Position numbers and translations under genes: made by a program. Positions 34,061-41,755 of a stretch of DNA of 64,000 nucleotides are shown here, one piece after another; the stretch's first letter is position 1, and each line of letters starts with the position of its first letter. Below the pieces are notes generated by a model. It worked only from the letters and a program-made list of their open reading frames with translations. It was not told the origin of the DNA and searched no databases. This DNA is from Streptomyces fulvorobeus (GTDB lineage Bacteria; Actinomycetota; Actinomycetes; Streptomycetales; Streptomycetaceae), in NCBI RefSeq assembly GCF_013167895.1, contig NZ_BLWC01000001.1, positions 1,488,001-1,552,000 on the forward strand, read 5' to 3'.

Positions 34061-35089
34061 TCACAGGCGGGTGACCGAGGAGACGGGCATCATGCCGACG
34101 GGGTCGTAGCGCACCGGGGCGCCGGGGTAGGGGGCGTGGATCACCTGGCCGTCGCCCGCGTACATCCCGATATGGCTCGCGTCGGCTCGGTAGGCGACCA
34201 GGTCCCCGGGGCGGGCCTCGGAGAGCGGCACCATCCGGCCGGCGTGGCGCTGGGCCTGGGAGGTGCGCGGGAGGCTGACCCCGGCCTGGGCGTACGCCCA
34301 CTGCATGAGGCCGGAGCAGTCGAACCCGGTGGGTCCGCTGGCACCCCAGACGTACGGGAGCCCGAGCGCGTGCCTGGCCGCCGCGAGGGCGGCCAGGGAC
34401 CTTCCCGACCCCGGGGCCTCGTCCGCGAGGTCCGGGGCCGGCTCCTCGCGCCCGGAGCGGGAGGTGCGGTCGAGGGTCTCCCGCTCCTCGGTGGGCAGGG
34501 AGTGCAGCAGCCGCCGGGCCTCGGCCAGCTTGGCCTCCACGGTCCGCTTGTGGCGGGTGACGGCGGCCCGGCTGCTCTCCAGCCGGGCGAGGGACCTGGT
34601 GGCCTCCGCGCGGGTCTGGGCGACCGTGCGCTGAGCCTGCTGGAGCCGGTGCAGTTCGACGGTGCGGCGTGCGGTCAGCCGGTCGAGGGTGGCGGCCCGG
34701 TCCAGGAAGGTGTCCGGGTCGGAGGAGAGCAGCAGTGCGACCGTGGGGTCGATGCCGCCCGTGCGGTACTGGGCGCCCGCCAGCGAACCGAGGGCCGTAC
34801 GCATCCGGTTGATGCCCTCCTGGCCCCGGGCCGCCGTGTCCTGCGCCCGGGCCACCTCGCCCCGCAGCCGGTCCGCCTTCTCCCCGGCCGCGTTGTAGCG
34901 CTCGGTGGCTTTCTCGGCCTCGGCGTACAGCCGGTCGACACGGGCCTTGGTCGCCTCGTGCGTGCCCTGCGGCTCGGCGCTCGCGGGGGCGCCCAGGGTG
35001 GCCGCGGCGGTCGCCGCGGCGGCCGACAGGACCGTGACCCGGACGGTCCTGTTGAGGCCGGACGGTGTGGAACGGCGATGGGACACCAC
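34061..35089 (-). CDS. secreted NlpC/P60 endopeptidase (paralogue 2)
   Basis: A 342-residue precursor. The signal peptide ends near GAPASAEP. A long coiled coil (about 45-215; LYAEAEKATERYNAAGEKADRL) and a GGIDP segment precede the NlpC/P60 domain (about 240-342). The catalytic Cys lies in FDCSGLMQWAYAQAG, His in DASHIGMYAG and a third residue near VIHAPYPGA. It cleaves peptidoglycan stem peptides. It is the same length as the neighbour at 35338 and clearly duplicated, but its 248-bp upstream region has no riboswitch. It starts at tandem GTG codons. Confidence 0.92.
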   Translation of the reverse strand: MVSHRRSTPSGLNRTVRVTVLSAAAATAAATLGAPASAEPQGTHEATKARVDRLYAEAEKATERYNAAGEKADRLRGEVARAQDTAARGQEGINRMRTALGSLAGAQYRTGGIDPTVALLLSSDPDTFLDRAATLDRLTARRTVELHRLQQAQRTVAQTRAEATRSLARLESSRAAVTRHKRTVEAKLAEARRLLHSLPTEERETLDRTSRSGREEPAPDLADEAPGSGRSLAALAAARHALGLPYVWGASGPTGFDCSGLMQWAYAQAGVSLPRTSQAQRHAGRMVPLSEARPGDLVAYRADASHIGMYAGDGQVIHAPYPGAPVRYDPVGMMPVSSVTRL

Positions 35090-35262
35090 GAAAGCCGTAC
35101 TCCCTTCCGCGTACCCGCCCGCGAAGGACGCGGACGGTGCGCGGCCCCTGCCGCCCGGACGGGCGGAACGACGACCGGGAACCGCACAGCAGACAGACAG
35201 TAATCGGACGGCTACCCGGCGGCCAAAGACCGCGCCGGGTGGCGCGGGGCCGGGAAACGGCT

Positions 35263-35298
35263 CCGCCCCGCCGGTGACCTCGGTCTCCGGCGGGGCGG
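35263..35298 (-). terminator. hairpin after the first NlpC/P60 gene
   Basis: A perfect 12-bp stem (35263-35274 / 35287-35298) with a 12-base loop lies 39 bp downstream of the stop of the riboswitch-controlled NlpC/P60 gene, so its paralogue at 34061 should have its own promoter. Confidence 0.7.
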
Positions 35299-35337
35299 GG
35301 CGTCAGCGAAGTGGGCTGCGGTTCGCCCGTTCGGGCG

Positions 35338-36366
35338 TCAGCTGGGACGGACGCCGAACTGGAACGAACCCAGGTAGCCCATCGACTCGTAACGGACGAA
35401 AGCACCCGGGTAGGGAGCGTGCAGGACCTGGTTGTTGCCCGCGTACAGGCCCACGTGCGAGGTGTTGTTGAAGAAGACCAGGTCACCCGGTTTCAGCGCG
35501 CTGCGCCCGACCCGGGCACCGTCGTTGATCTGGGTGTACGTGACCCGGCTCAGCTGGACGTTGGCCTGGGCGTACGCCCACTGGGTCAGGCCGGAGCAGT
35601 CGAAGGAGCCGGGGCCCTCGGCGCCGGAGACGTACGGCGTTCCCACCTTGGTGGCGGCGGCGGCGAGAGCGGCCGCGCCCCGCGCGGACGCGGGGACCTC
35701 GTTGCCCAGCTCGACCCGCTCGCCGGCCGCGCGGCTGGCGCGCTGATCGTCCTGGGCCATCTTGGCGCGCTCGGCCGCGGTCAGGGTGTTGAGGAGCTGC
35801 CGGGCCTCGGCGAGCTTGCCCTGGTACTTCTTCTTGTTCTCGCCGAGCGCCTTGCGCACGTCCGCGAGGTCGGCCAGCTTCTCCTGGCCCTCCTTGCGCT
35901 GCTGCGCGAGGGTGCGCTGCTTGCTCTGGATCTTCTGGAGCGACTCGGCCTGCTTGGCCGTCAGCTGGTCGAGCGCCGACGCCTTGTCGAGGAAGCTGTC
36001 GGGGTCCGAGGCGAGGAAGAGCTGGATCGAGGGGTCGATGCCGCCGGAGCGGTACTGCGCGGTGGCGAGCGAACCGAGTTCGCCGCGCAGGGTGTTGAGC
36101 TCGTCCTGGCCGCGGGCGACCTTGTCCTGGAGTGCGTCGACCTGCTCCTGGAGCTTGTCCTGCTGCTCCTGGGCCCCGTTGAACTTCTCCGTGGCCGCTT
36201 CGGCCTCGTGGTAGAGCTTGTCGACCTCTGCCTTGACCTCGTCCTTGGTCGGCTTGGGGTCGGCATGCGCCGCCTGGGAGGTCAGAGCCACGGCAGCAGC
36301 GGCGGTAGCGGTGAGCACGGTCACGCGGATGCGGCTCGGCTGCTTGGGACGACGGTGGGACGCCAC
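35338..36366 (-). CDS. secreted NlpC/P60 endopeptidase (paralogue 1)
   Basis: A 342-residue precursor from the GTG at 36366 (AGGAG 9 bases upstream). The n-region ASHRRPKQPSRIRV and a hydrophobic core end at AAHADPK (likely signal peptidase site). A charged coiled coil covers about 40-215. The C-terminal NlpC/P60 domain has Cys in FDCSGLTQWAYAQAN and His in NTSHVGLYAG. It hydrolyses peptidoglycan cross-bridges or stem peptides during growth or sporulation. It is controlled by the ydaO riboswitch directly upstream, as for other Streptomyces cell-wall lytic enzymes. Confidence 0.93.
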   Translation of the reverse strand: MASHRRPKQPSRIRVTVLTATAAAAVALTSQAAHADPKPTKDEVKAEVDKLYHEAEAATEKFNGAQEQQDKLQEQVDALQDKVARGQDELNTLRGELGSLATAQYRSGGIDPSIQLFLASDPDSFLDKASALDQLTAKQAESLQKIQSKQRTLAQQRKEGQEKLADLADVRKALGENKKKYQGKLAEARQLLNTLTAAERAKMAQDDQRASRAAGERVELGNEVPASARGAAALAAAATKVGTPYVSGAEGPGSFDCSGLTQWAYAQANVQLSRVTYTQINDGARVGRSALKPGDLVFFNNTSHVGLYAGNNQVLHAPYPGAFVRYESMGYLGSFQFGVRPS

Positions 36367-36385
36367 GAAGGCGAGCTCCTTCTTC

Positions 36386-36505
36386 CTCGAGCCGCCTACC
36401 GGGCTGTGGGGGAGGTGATTCCCCGGCTCCGTGTACGTCACGGACTCGGCGGTTCCTTCGCTGCCACCCCGGATGGGTGATCAACCGTGCGAAGGTTCGA
36501 GGGCT
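36386..36505 (-). promoter_or_regulatory. ydaO-yuaA (cyclic di-AMP) riboswitch
   Basis: On the minus strand the region reads CGAACCTTCGCACGGTTGATC, then GGAACCGCCGAGTCCGTGAC, then GAGCCGGGGAATCACC, then GGTAGGCGGCTCGAGG. These are the conserved internal-loop blocks of the ydaO class. It ends about 20 bases before the GTG of the NlpC/P60 gene. Cyclic di-AMP binding turns such leaders off, so the hydrolase would fall when c-di-AMP is high, linking wall cleavage to osmotic or developmental signals. Boundaries are approximate. Confidence 0.9.
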
Positions 36506-36660
36506 GACCTTAGTGACCAACTTGTGATCAGTTCAAATCCTCGCGAGCAAAATCTCGCCACGTCAGGTACTTCTTTGGTCACATCACACCGCCCGTAGCC
36601 ACAAATTGACGGTACGTTCCCAGAAATCCCGGCATGCCACCCATGAGGGGACACAAGGCA

Positions 36661-38025
36661 TCAGACGCGCGAAAGCCGCTTCAGGAGCAAGGCGGACGTG
36701 ACGGGCCTCGCGCCCGCCTTCGCCACCCCGTCGGCCACCTCGCGGTCGGTGGAGACCACCACGACGGGCCGGCCGGACGGTTCCGCGCGGGCCAGCTGCC
36801 GGATCAGCTCGTCGGCGGTCACGCCGGCCTTGCTGAAGAGCACCCGCACGCCGCGCGGCGGCGCGAGCAGCACCGGAGCGGCCAGTTCCGCCCCGTCGAA
36901 GACACAGGTCATCTCCGCACCGGTCTGGGCCGCCAGGACCGAGAGCCCGCCCAGCAGCCTCAACCGCTGCTTCTCCAGCGGCATCTGCGGATATCCGGTC
37001 TTGGTCACGTTGTAGCCGTCGACGATCAGATGCGCCTGGGGCAGCGCGAGCAACTGGTCCAGCAGGGCGGGGTCGGTCTCCGAAAGGGCCCTGGCGGCGA
37101 TGTCCTTGGGAGACATCCGGCCGGGCTCGACGGCCTCGACACCGTCGGCGGGACGGCTCGACGAGGGCGGCAGGGCCAGCTCGCGCCGCAGCCCCTGGGC
37201 CGCTTCCAGCACGGTGTCCAGCAGCAGCCGCAGCCGCATGTCCTCCACCGAGCGCCCTTCCCTCGCGGCCCGCCGGCCCGCCTCGACGGATGCCTCCGCC
37301 TCACCGAGCCGGGCCTTCAGCCGCCGCGACTCGCTCTCGGCGGCCGAGACCCGGGCCGCGGCCTCGGCCCGTACCGCCTCGGCCTCGGCGCCACCGCGGC
37401 GCAGGGCGGCCTCGCTGCGCTTCACCTCGCTGAGCGCGCTGCGGAGCTTGCGCTGGAGCGACTCGGCCTCCTTGCGGGCGGCTTCGAGCTCGGCGCGCAG
37501 CCGTTCGGTCTCGCTCCTGGTCTGGCTGCGGGCCTGGGCCAGCTCCTCGCGCAGCCGGTCCAGCTCGCGCCGGGTCTCCTCGTCGGCCCGCTCGGCGTCG
37601 GCCCGCTGCACCTCTTCGCCCGCTGCCTCGACGAGCTTGACCCAGCCGGCCGGCCGCAGCACATAGGCCGCGGCGGCCACGTCGACGGGATCGGCGGCCG
37701 CCGGCGGCGCCCCGGCCTCCAGCGTCGCGGCCAGCTCGGGCTGGGCCTGGGCGATCCGCTCCCCGATGCGGCGGCGGAACGCCGGCTCGCTCTCCAGCGC
37801 CGCGGCCATCGCGTTCCCGGCGAACTTGGCTCGCCGGGTCGGGGTGAAACGGGCGTACTGTCTCAGCTGAGCGGGGAGTTCGCCGACGGTGAGGCCGCCG
37901 AACGCGTCCGAGACCAGCGCGATGACCCGGCGGCGCACCCCCTCGGGCAGCGGGCGGTCGAGTGCCTCGACGGCGCCCTCGGCCTCATCGGCCGGATCGG
38001 CGCCGCTAGTCGGCTGCTCCACCAT
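36661..38025 (-). CDS. NYN-domain (YacP-like) putative ribonuclease with coiled coil
   Basis: 454 residues in three parts. Residues 1-130 form a helical domain (LPEGVRRRVIALVSDAFGGL; RRAKFAGNAMAAALESEP). Residues 140-255 are an Arg/Glu/Ala-rich coiled coil. The C-terminus (about 325-454) is a NYN/YacP PIN-like domain with HLIVDGYNVTKTGYP, CVFDGAE and VVSTDREVADG, supplying the acidic metal-binding residues. The fold suggests an RNA-cleaving or RNA-binding role, not tested in Streptomyces to my knowledge. The downstream zinc-ribbon and NYN genes share a strand. Confidence 0.85.
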   Translation of the reverse strand: MVEQPTSGADPADEAEGAVEALDRPLPEGVRRRVIALVSDAFGGLTVGELPAQLRQYARFTPTRRAKFAGNAMAAALESEPAFRRRIGERIAQAQPELAATLEAGAPPAAADPVDVAAAAYVLRPAGWVKLVEAAGEEVQRADAERADEETRRELDRLREELAQARSQTRSETERLRAELEAARKEAESLQRKLRSALSEVKRSEAALRRGGAEAEAVRAEAAARVSAAESESRRLKARLGEAEASVEAGRRAAREGRSVEDMRLRLLLDTVLEAAQGLRRELALPPSSSRPADGVEAVEPGRMSPKDIAARALSETDPALLDQLLALPQAHLIVDGYNVTKTGYPQMPLEKQRLRLLGGLSVLAAQTGAEMTCVFDGAELAAPVLLAPPRGVRVLFSKAGVTADELIRQLARAEPSGRPVVVVSTDREVADGVAKAGARPVTSALLLKRLSRV

Positions 38026-38057
38026 CCGTCACCCCAATATGTCTGTCCGCGGCCCCG

Positions 38058-38300
38058 TCAGGAGGCGGCGCCGGGCCTGTCTACCAGTTCGATCTGGTCC
38101 ACCGCGTTGCACCAGCGGCAGCGCACCGACTCGATGGTCTCACTGACCACCTCGCGCTCCTCGACGCTCGACTCCCCGGCCAGGTCCAGATGGACGTACT
38201 CCACGACCTTGGAGGAGCGGGTCACGTCGAACCGGGTGAGGTTTCCGCAGAGCGTGCAGCGCCAGCGGGTCCCGTCGGTCGGCAGCGGAACCGTCGTCAT
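38058..38300 (-). CDS. small zinc-ribbon protein
   Basis: 80 residues. Two CxxC knuckles (WRCTLCGN and VRCRWCN) are separated by about 40 residues containing VEYVHLDLAGESSVEEREVV, giving a likely single-zinc ribbon. There is no other recognisable domain. It is encoded just upstream of the NYN gene (32-bp gap), and the two may be cotranscribed. The function is unknown. Confidence 0.78.
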   Translation of the reverse strand: MTTVPLPTDGTRWRCTLCGNLTRFDVTRSSKVVEYVHLDLAGESSVEEREVVSETIESVRCRWCNAVDQIELVDRPGAAS

Positions 38301-38511
38301 CGTCGCGCCCTCTTTCGTCGTTCGTCGAGTCCTGCCGTAACCCTACGGCCTCGGGTATACCCGGGGACACGGCGAGGCGGCCTGCCCCGTTCTCCCCGGG
38401 TACGTCATGCGTCACGGGCCTCGCCGCCGGGTTCCTCCACGCCTGGGTGTGCTACCGCCGTGGGGCTAGAGTGAGGTCTCCAGCCACGGCCACCGAGGGA
38501 GATAGCCAGCC

Positions 38512-38793
38512 GTGATCACCGCGATCGTGCTCATCAAGACCAGTGTGGACCGCATTCCGGAGATCGCCGAGGCCATCGCCGCGCTGGACAGTGTCAGCGA
38601 GGTCTTCTCGGTCACCGGCACCTACGACCTGATCGCCATGGTCCGCGTGGCCAGGCACGACGATCTCGCCGATGTCATCCCCGGCCGGATCAGCAAGATC
38701 CCCGGCGTCGAGGGGACGGACACGCACGTGGCGTTCCGTACGTACTCGCAGCACGACCTCGAAGCGGCGTTCGCGATCGGCCTGGACGCCTGA
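38512..38793 (+). CDS. Lrp/AsnC ligand-binding (RAM) domain protein without HTH
   Basis: 93 residues. The whole protein is a RAM domain (ITAIVLIKTSVDRIPEIAEA; VTGTYDLIAMVRV; VEGTDTHVAFRTYS). It lacks the N-terminal DNA-binding part of Lrp/AsnC regulators. Stand-alone RAM proteins bind amino acids or oligomerise with partners. The start is the GTG at 38512, shortly after GGGAG. It diverges from the zinc-ribbon gene and converges on the aminotransferase, 10 bp away. Confidence 0.85.
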   Translation: MITAIVLIKTSVDRIPEIAEAIAALDSVSEVFSVTGTYDLIAMVRVARHDDLADVIPGRISKIPGVEGTDTHVAFRTYSQHDLEAAFAIGLDA

Positions 38794-38803
38794 GGGTGTC
38801 CGC

Positions 38804-40180
38804 TCAGACCTGAGCCGTTCCGCGGTCCGGGACGCAGCGCCCGTCCTCCGTGCGGTACTGCCACCGGGCGCCGTCGCGGACCAGCTCCTTGACCGCCCGT
38901 ACGAAGCGCTCGACGTGCTCGTCCGGCGTACCGGCACCGAAGCTGACCCGGATCGCGTTCAGCGACCGCTCGCCAGGAGCGGCCTCGGGAGCACCGCACT
39001 CGCCCGGCTCCTGCGGGCCGCCGCCCAGCAGGGTCTTCACCAGCGGGTGGGCGCAGAACAGGCCGTCGCGGACGCCGATCCCGTACTCCGCGGAGAGCGC
39101 GGCGGCGAAGTGCGAGCTGTTCCAGCCCTCGACGACGAAGGAGATGACGCCGACCCGCGGGGCGTCGTCGCCGAACAGCGAGAGCACCCGGACCTCGGGG
39201 ACCTCGGCCAGTCCGGCGCGGACCACCGAGACGAGGTGCTGCTCACGGGCGACGAGGGTGTCGAAGCCCGCCTCGGTGAGCGCCTTGCAGGCGGAGGCGA
39301 TGGAGTGGACGCCGATGACGTTGGGGGAACCGGCCTCGTGGCGGGCGGCGGTGGTGTGCCACTCCACGTCCACGCCGCCGTCCGCGCGGCGGGCGACCTT
39401 GCGCGAGGCCCCGCCGCCGGCCAGGTACGGCTCCGCGTCCTGGAGCCAGTCGGCGCGGCCCGCGAGGACTCCCGAGCCGAACGGGGCGTACAGCTTGTGC
39501 CCGGAGAAGGCGACCCAGTCGACGTCGAGCCCGGCGATGTCCACCGGGTGGTGGGGGGCGAGCTGCGCGGCGTCCAGCACGATCCGCGCGCCGTGGGCGT
39601 GGGCGGCGGCGGCCAGTTCCCTGACCGGCCAGAGCTCGCCGGTGACGTTGGAGGCTCCGGTGACGCAGACCAGCGCCGGGCCCTGGGGGTCGCGCCCGGC
39701 GAGCGCCCGCTCCAGCGCCTCGACGGCCTCCCCCGGCGTACGGGGGGCGTCGAGGTAGGTCACGCGGGCGTCGCGCCACGGCAGCAGCGAGGCGTGGTGC
39801 TCGGTCTCGTAGACGAACACCTCGCAGCCGGCCGGAAGAGCGGCGGCGAGCAGGTTGAGCGAGTCGGTCGTCGAGCGGGTGAAGACCACCTGGTCGCCGG
39901 CCCGGCAGCCGAGGAACTCCGCGACGGTCCTGCGGCTGCTCTCGAAGAGGTCCGTGGAGAGCTGCGAGAGGTAGCCGGCGCCCCGGTGGACGCTGCCGTA
40001 GTACGGGGCGTACGCGGCGACGTCGTCCCAGACCCGCTGGAGCGCCGGGGCGCTGGCCGCGTAGTCGAGGGCGGCGTACGTGACCTCTCCGCCCGTGACC
40101 AGCGGAACGGTGACGTCCCTGCCCAGGACCGGCAGCGGGGCGCGGACGGACTGGTCGAGGGCAGCGGTGGAGACGGACAT
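38804..40180 (-). CDS. class V aminotransferase / cysteine-desulfurase-like enzyme
   Basis: 458 residues of PLP fold type I, class V. It has TRSTTDSLNLLAAALP, HHASLLPW, VCVTGASNVTGELWPV, VLDAAQLAPHHPVDI with the PLP Asp, and the Schiff-base Lys in FSGHKLYAPFG. The C-terminal part includes SFVVEGWNSSHFAAALSAEY. It is NifS/SufS-like, but no obvious catalytic-Cys loop of the SSGSSC kind is seen, so reaction and substrate are uncertain. It lies downstream of a SAM-IV riboswitch, which points to sulfur or methionine metabolism. Confidence 0.85.
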   Translation of the reverse strand: MSVSTAALDQSVRAPLPVLGRDVTVPLVTGGEVTYAALDYAASAPALQRVWDDVAAYAPYYGSVHRGAGYLSQLSTDLFESSRRTVAEFLGCRAGDQVVFTRSTTDSLNLLAAALPAGCEVFVYETEHHASLLPWRDARVTYLDAPRTPGEAVEALERALAGRDPQGPALVCVTGASNVTGELWPVRELAAAAHAHGARIVLDAAQLAPHHPVDIAGLDVDWVAFSGHKLYAPFGSGVLAGRADWLQDAEPYLAGGGASRKVARRADGGVDVEWHTTAARHEAGSPNVIGVHSIASACKALTEAGFDTLVAREQHLVSVVRAGLAEVPEVRVLSLFGDDAPRVGVISFVVEGWNSSHFAAALSAEYGIGVRDGLFCAHPLVKTLLGGGPQEPGECGAPEAAPGERSLNAIRVSFGAGTPDEHVERFVRAVKELVRDGARWQYRTEDGRCVPDRGTAQV

Positions 40181-40295
40181 GGCGAACTCCCGTGACAGGC
40201 AGGCGAGTTCCGCGCGCCGACGTGAACACGGCAGCGCGGGGAAAGGGAAGAGGGTGCGCGGAGGAGGGCCGGAGAGCCGTGGAGACCCGATGGCC

Positions 40296-40355
40296 CTAAC
40301 GCATTCGCTTGCTCACAGAAGGCTCCCTGGGGACCAGGACCCCGGGGGTTGGCAT
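40296..40355 (-). CDS. small ORF between SAM-IV riboswitch and aminotransferase
   Basis: ATG to TAG encodes MPTPGVLVPREPSVSKRMR (19 residues) in the leader downstream of the SAM-IV aptamer. There is no convincing Shine-Dalgarno, and the composition (two Met, no Cys) does not by itself make an attenuator. It may be chance. Confidence 0.3.
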   Translation of the reverse strand: MPTPGVLVPREPSVSKRMR

Positions 40356-40369
40356 GCACAGATGCCGAG

Positions 40370-40490
40370 GGGCCCGCGCTTGCCGTAGACCTCGCTGCCT
40401 ACGGCCTGGTCTTCACCCGGGGCACCCCGCCACGGACGGAGGGTTGCCGGACAGCGAGCCGGGGCCTATTCGCTGTCACTCATGACCTGC
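40370..40490 (-). promoter_or_regulatory. SAM-IV riboswitch
   Basis: The minus strand reads GGTCATGAGTGACAGCG, then GGCCCCGGCTCGCTGTCCGG, CAACCCTCC, GGCGGGGTGCCCCGGGTGAA and GACCAGGCC. This is the ordered core of the actinobacterial SAM-IV class: the SAM-I-like binding core plus a 3' pseudoknot. It lies about 190 bases upstream of the class V aminotransferase on the same strand. SAM should turn expression down. Ends are approximate. Confidence 0.92.
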
Positions 40491-40523
40491 GCAGTATCTT
40501 GCCATACGTACCGGCACGCGCAA

Positions 40524-40550
40524 GGCGCGGTCCGGCATCCGGACCGCGCC
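40524..40550 (-). terminator. hairpin terminator after trpD
   Basis: A perfect 12-bp stem (40524-40535 / 40539-40550) with loop CAT lies 20 bp after the trpD stop and separates trpD from the SAM-IV leader. Confidence 0.8.
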
Positions 40551-40569
40551 CCGTGCCCACCGCACCCGT

Positions 40570-41634
40570 TCAGGCGTTGCTGGCCGCCACCCAGCGCTCC
40601 AGCGCCCTCTTGGCCGCGCCGGAGTCGATCGACTCCGTGGCACGGACGATCCCGGCGGCGATCTGCTCGTTCAGCGTGCCCGGGCCCGCGTCCAGGGCGG
40701 TCAGGGCCGCCGCGGTGTTGAGGAGCACGGCGTCCCGTACCGGGCCCTTCTCGCCGTCCAGCAGCCGGCGGGCGACGTCCGCGTTGTACGAGGCGTCGGC
40801 GCCGCGCAGGGCCTCCACCGGCACCAGCTCCAGGCCCACGTCGCGCGGGTCGAACGCCTCCTCGCGCACGGCCCCGTCCCGGACCACCCAGACCCGCGAG
40901 GTGGCCGTGGTGGTCAGCTCGTCGAGGCCGTCGTCGCCGCGGAAGACCAGGGAGGAGTTGCCGCGGCCGGCGAGCACGCCCGCCACGATGGGCGCCATCC
41001 GCAGATCGGCGACACCGACGGCCTGGGCGCGCACCTGGGCCGGGTTGGTGAGCGGGCCCAGGATGTTGAACGTGGTCTGCGCGCCGAGCTCCCTGCGGGC
41101 CTTGGCCGCGTACCGCAGGGCGGGGTGGAACTTGACGGCGAAGCAGAAGGTGATGCCCGCCTCCTCCGCGACCTGCACGACCCGCTGCGGCGTCAGTTCC
41201 AGGTTGACGCCGAGCTTCTCCAGGACGTCGGACGCCCCGCTCGCCGACGAGGCCGCGCGGTTGCCGTGCTTGACGACCTTGGCTCCGGCTCCCGCCAGGA
41301 CGATCGCCGACATGGTGGAGATGTTGACCGTCTTGGCCAGGTCCCCGCCGGTCCCCACGATGTCGACCGTACGGCCCGGTACGTGGATGGTGTTGGCGTG
41401 CGCGTACATCGTCCGTACGAGCCCGGTGACCTCGTCGACCGTCTCGCCCTTGGCCCGCAGCGCGACGGCGAATCCCGCGATCTGCGCGTCGGTCGCCTCG
41501 CCGCTCATGATGCGGTCCATGGCCCACGCGGTGTCGTCCGCCGTCAGGTCCTCGCGGCGGAGCAGCGGGTTGAGCACGCCCGGCCAGGAACGAGCCGCCA
41601 CGCTGTCGCCGCCGTCCGGGGTCACAACGTTCAT
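40570..41634 (-). CDS. trpD: anthranilate phosphoribosyltransferase (TrpD)
   Basis: 354 residues from the ATG at 41634, which follows AGGAG; an upstream in-frame start at 41676 has no such site. It transfers phosphoribosyl from PRPP to anthranilate, the second step of tryptophan synthesis. The PRPP loop is [18 protein letters not shown], the anthranilate side is [17 protein letters not shown], and later motifs include [11 protein letters not shown] and [11 protein letters not shown]. It is not linked to other trp genes, although trpEG lies in the same window. Confidence 0.95.
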   Translation of the reverse strand: MNVVTPDGGDSVAARSWPGVLNPLLRREDLTADDTAWAMDRIMSGEATDAQIAGFAVALRAKGETVDEVTGLVRTMYAHANTIHVPGRTVDIVGTGGDLAKTVNISTMSAIVLAGAGAKVVKHGNRAASSASGASDVLEKLGVNLELTPQRVVQVAEEAGITFCFAVKFHPALRYAAKARRELGAQTTFNILGPLTNPAQVRAQAVGVADLRMAPIVAGVLAGRGNSSLVFRGDDGLDELTTTATSRVWVVRDGAVREEAFDPRDVGLELVPVEALRGADASYNADVARRLLDGEKGPVRDAVLLNTAAALTALDAGPGTLNEQIAAGIVRATESIDSGAAKRALERWVAASNA

Positions 41635-41700
41635 GGTCCGCTCCTGGGGTCCACAGCCGATAAGGGGTGGCTCCACCCTATCCAGCCCGGAGAGCGGCGA

Positions 41701-41731
41701 AGAGCCCCGTCCACTCGATGGACGGGGCTCT
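41701..41731 (-). terminator. hairpin terminator after qcrB
   Basis: A perfect 13-bp stem (41701-41713 / 41719-41731) with loop CTCGA lies 25 bp downstream of the qcrB stop, ending the ctaE-qcrCAB transcript before trpD. Confidence 0.85.
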
Positions 41732-41755
41732 CGGCGTGGCGATCAGTTCGGATGA

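Noticed and set aside
35090..35337. A second ydaO element before the paralogue at 34061
   Set aside because: The conserved GGAACCGCCGAGTCC and GCCGGGGAATCA blocks are missing.
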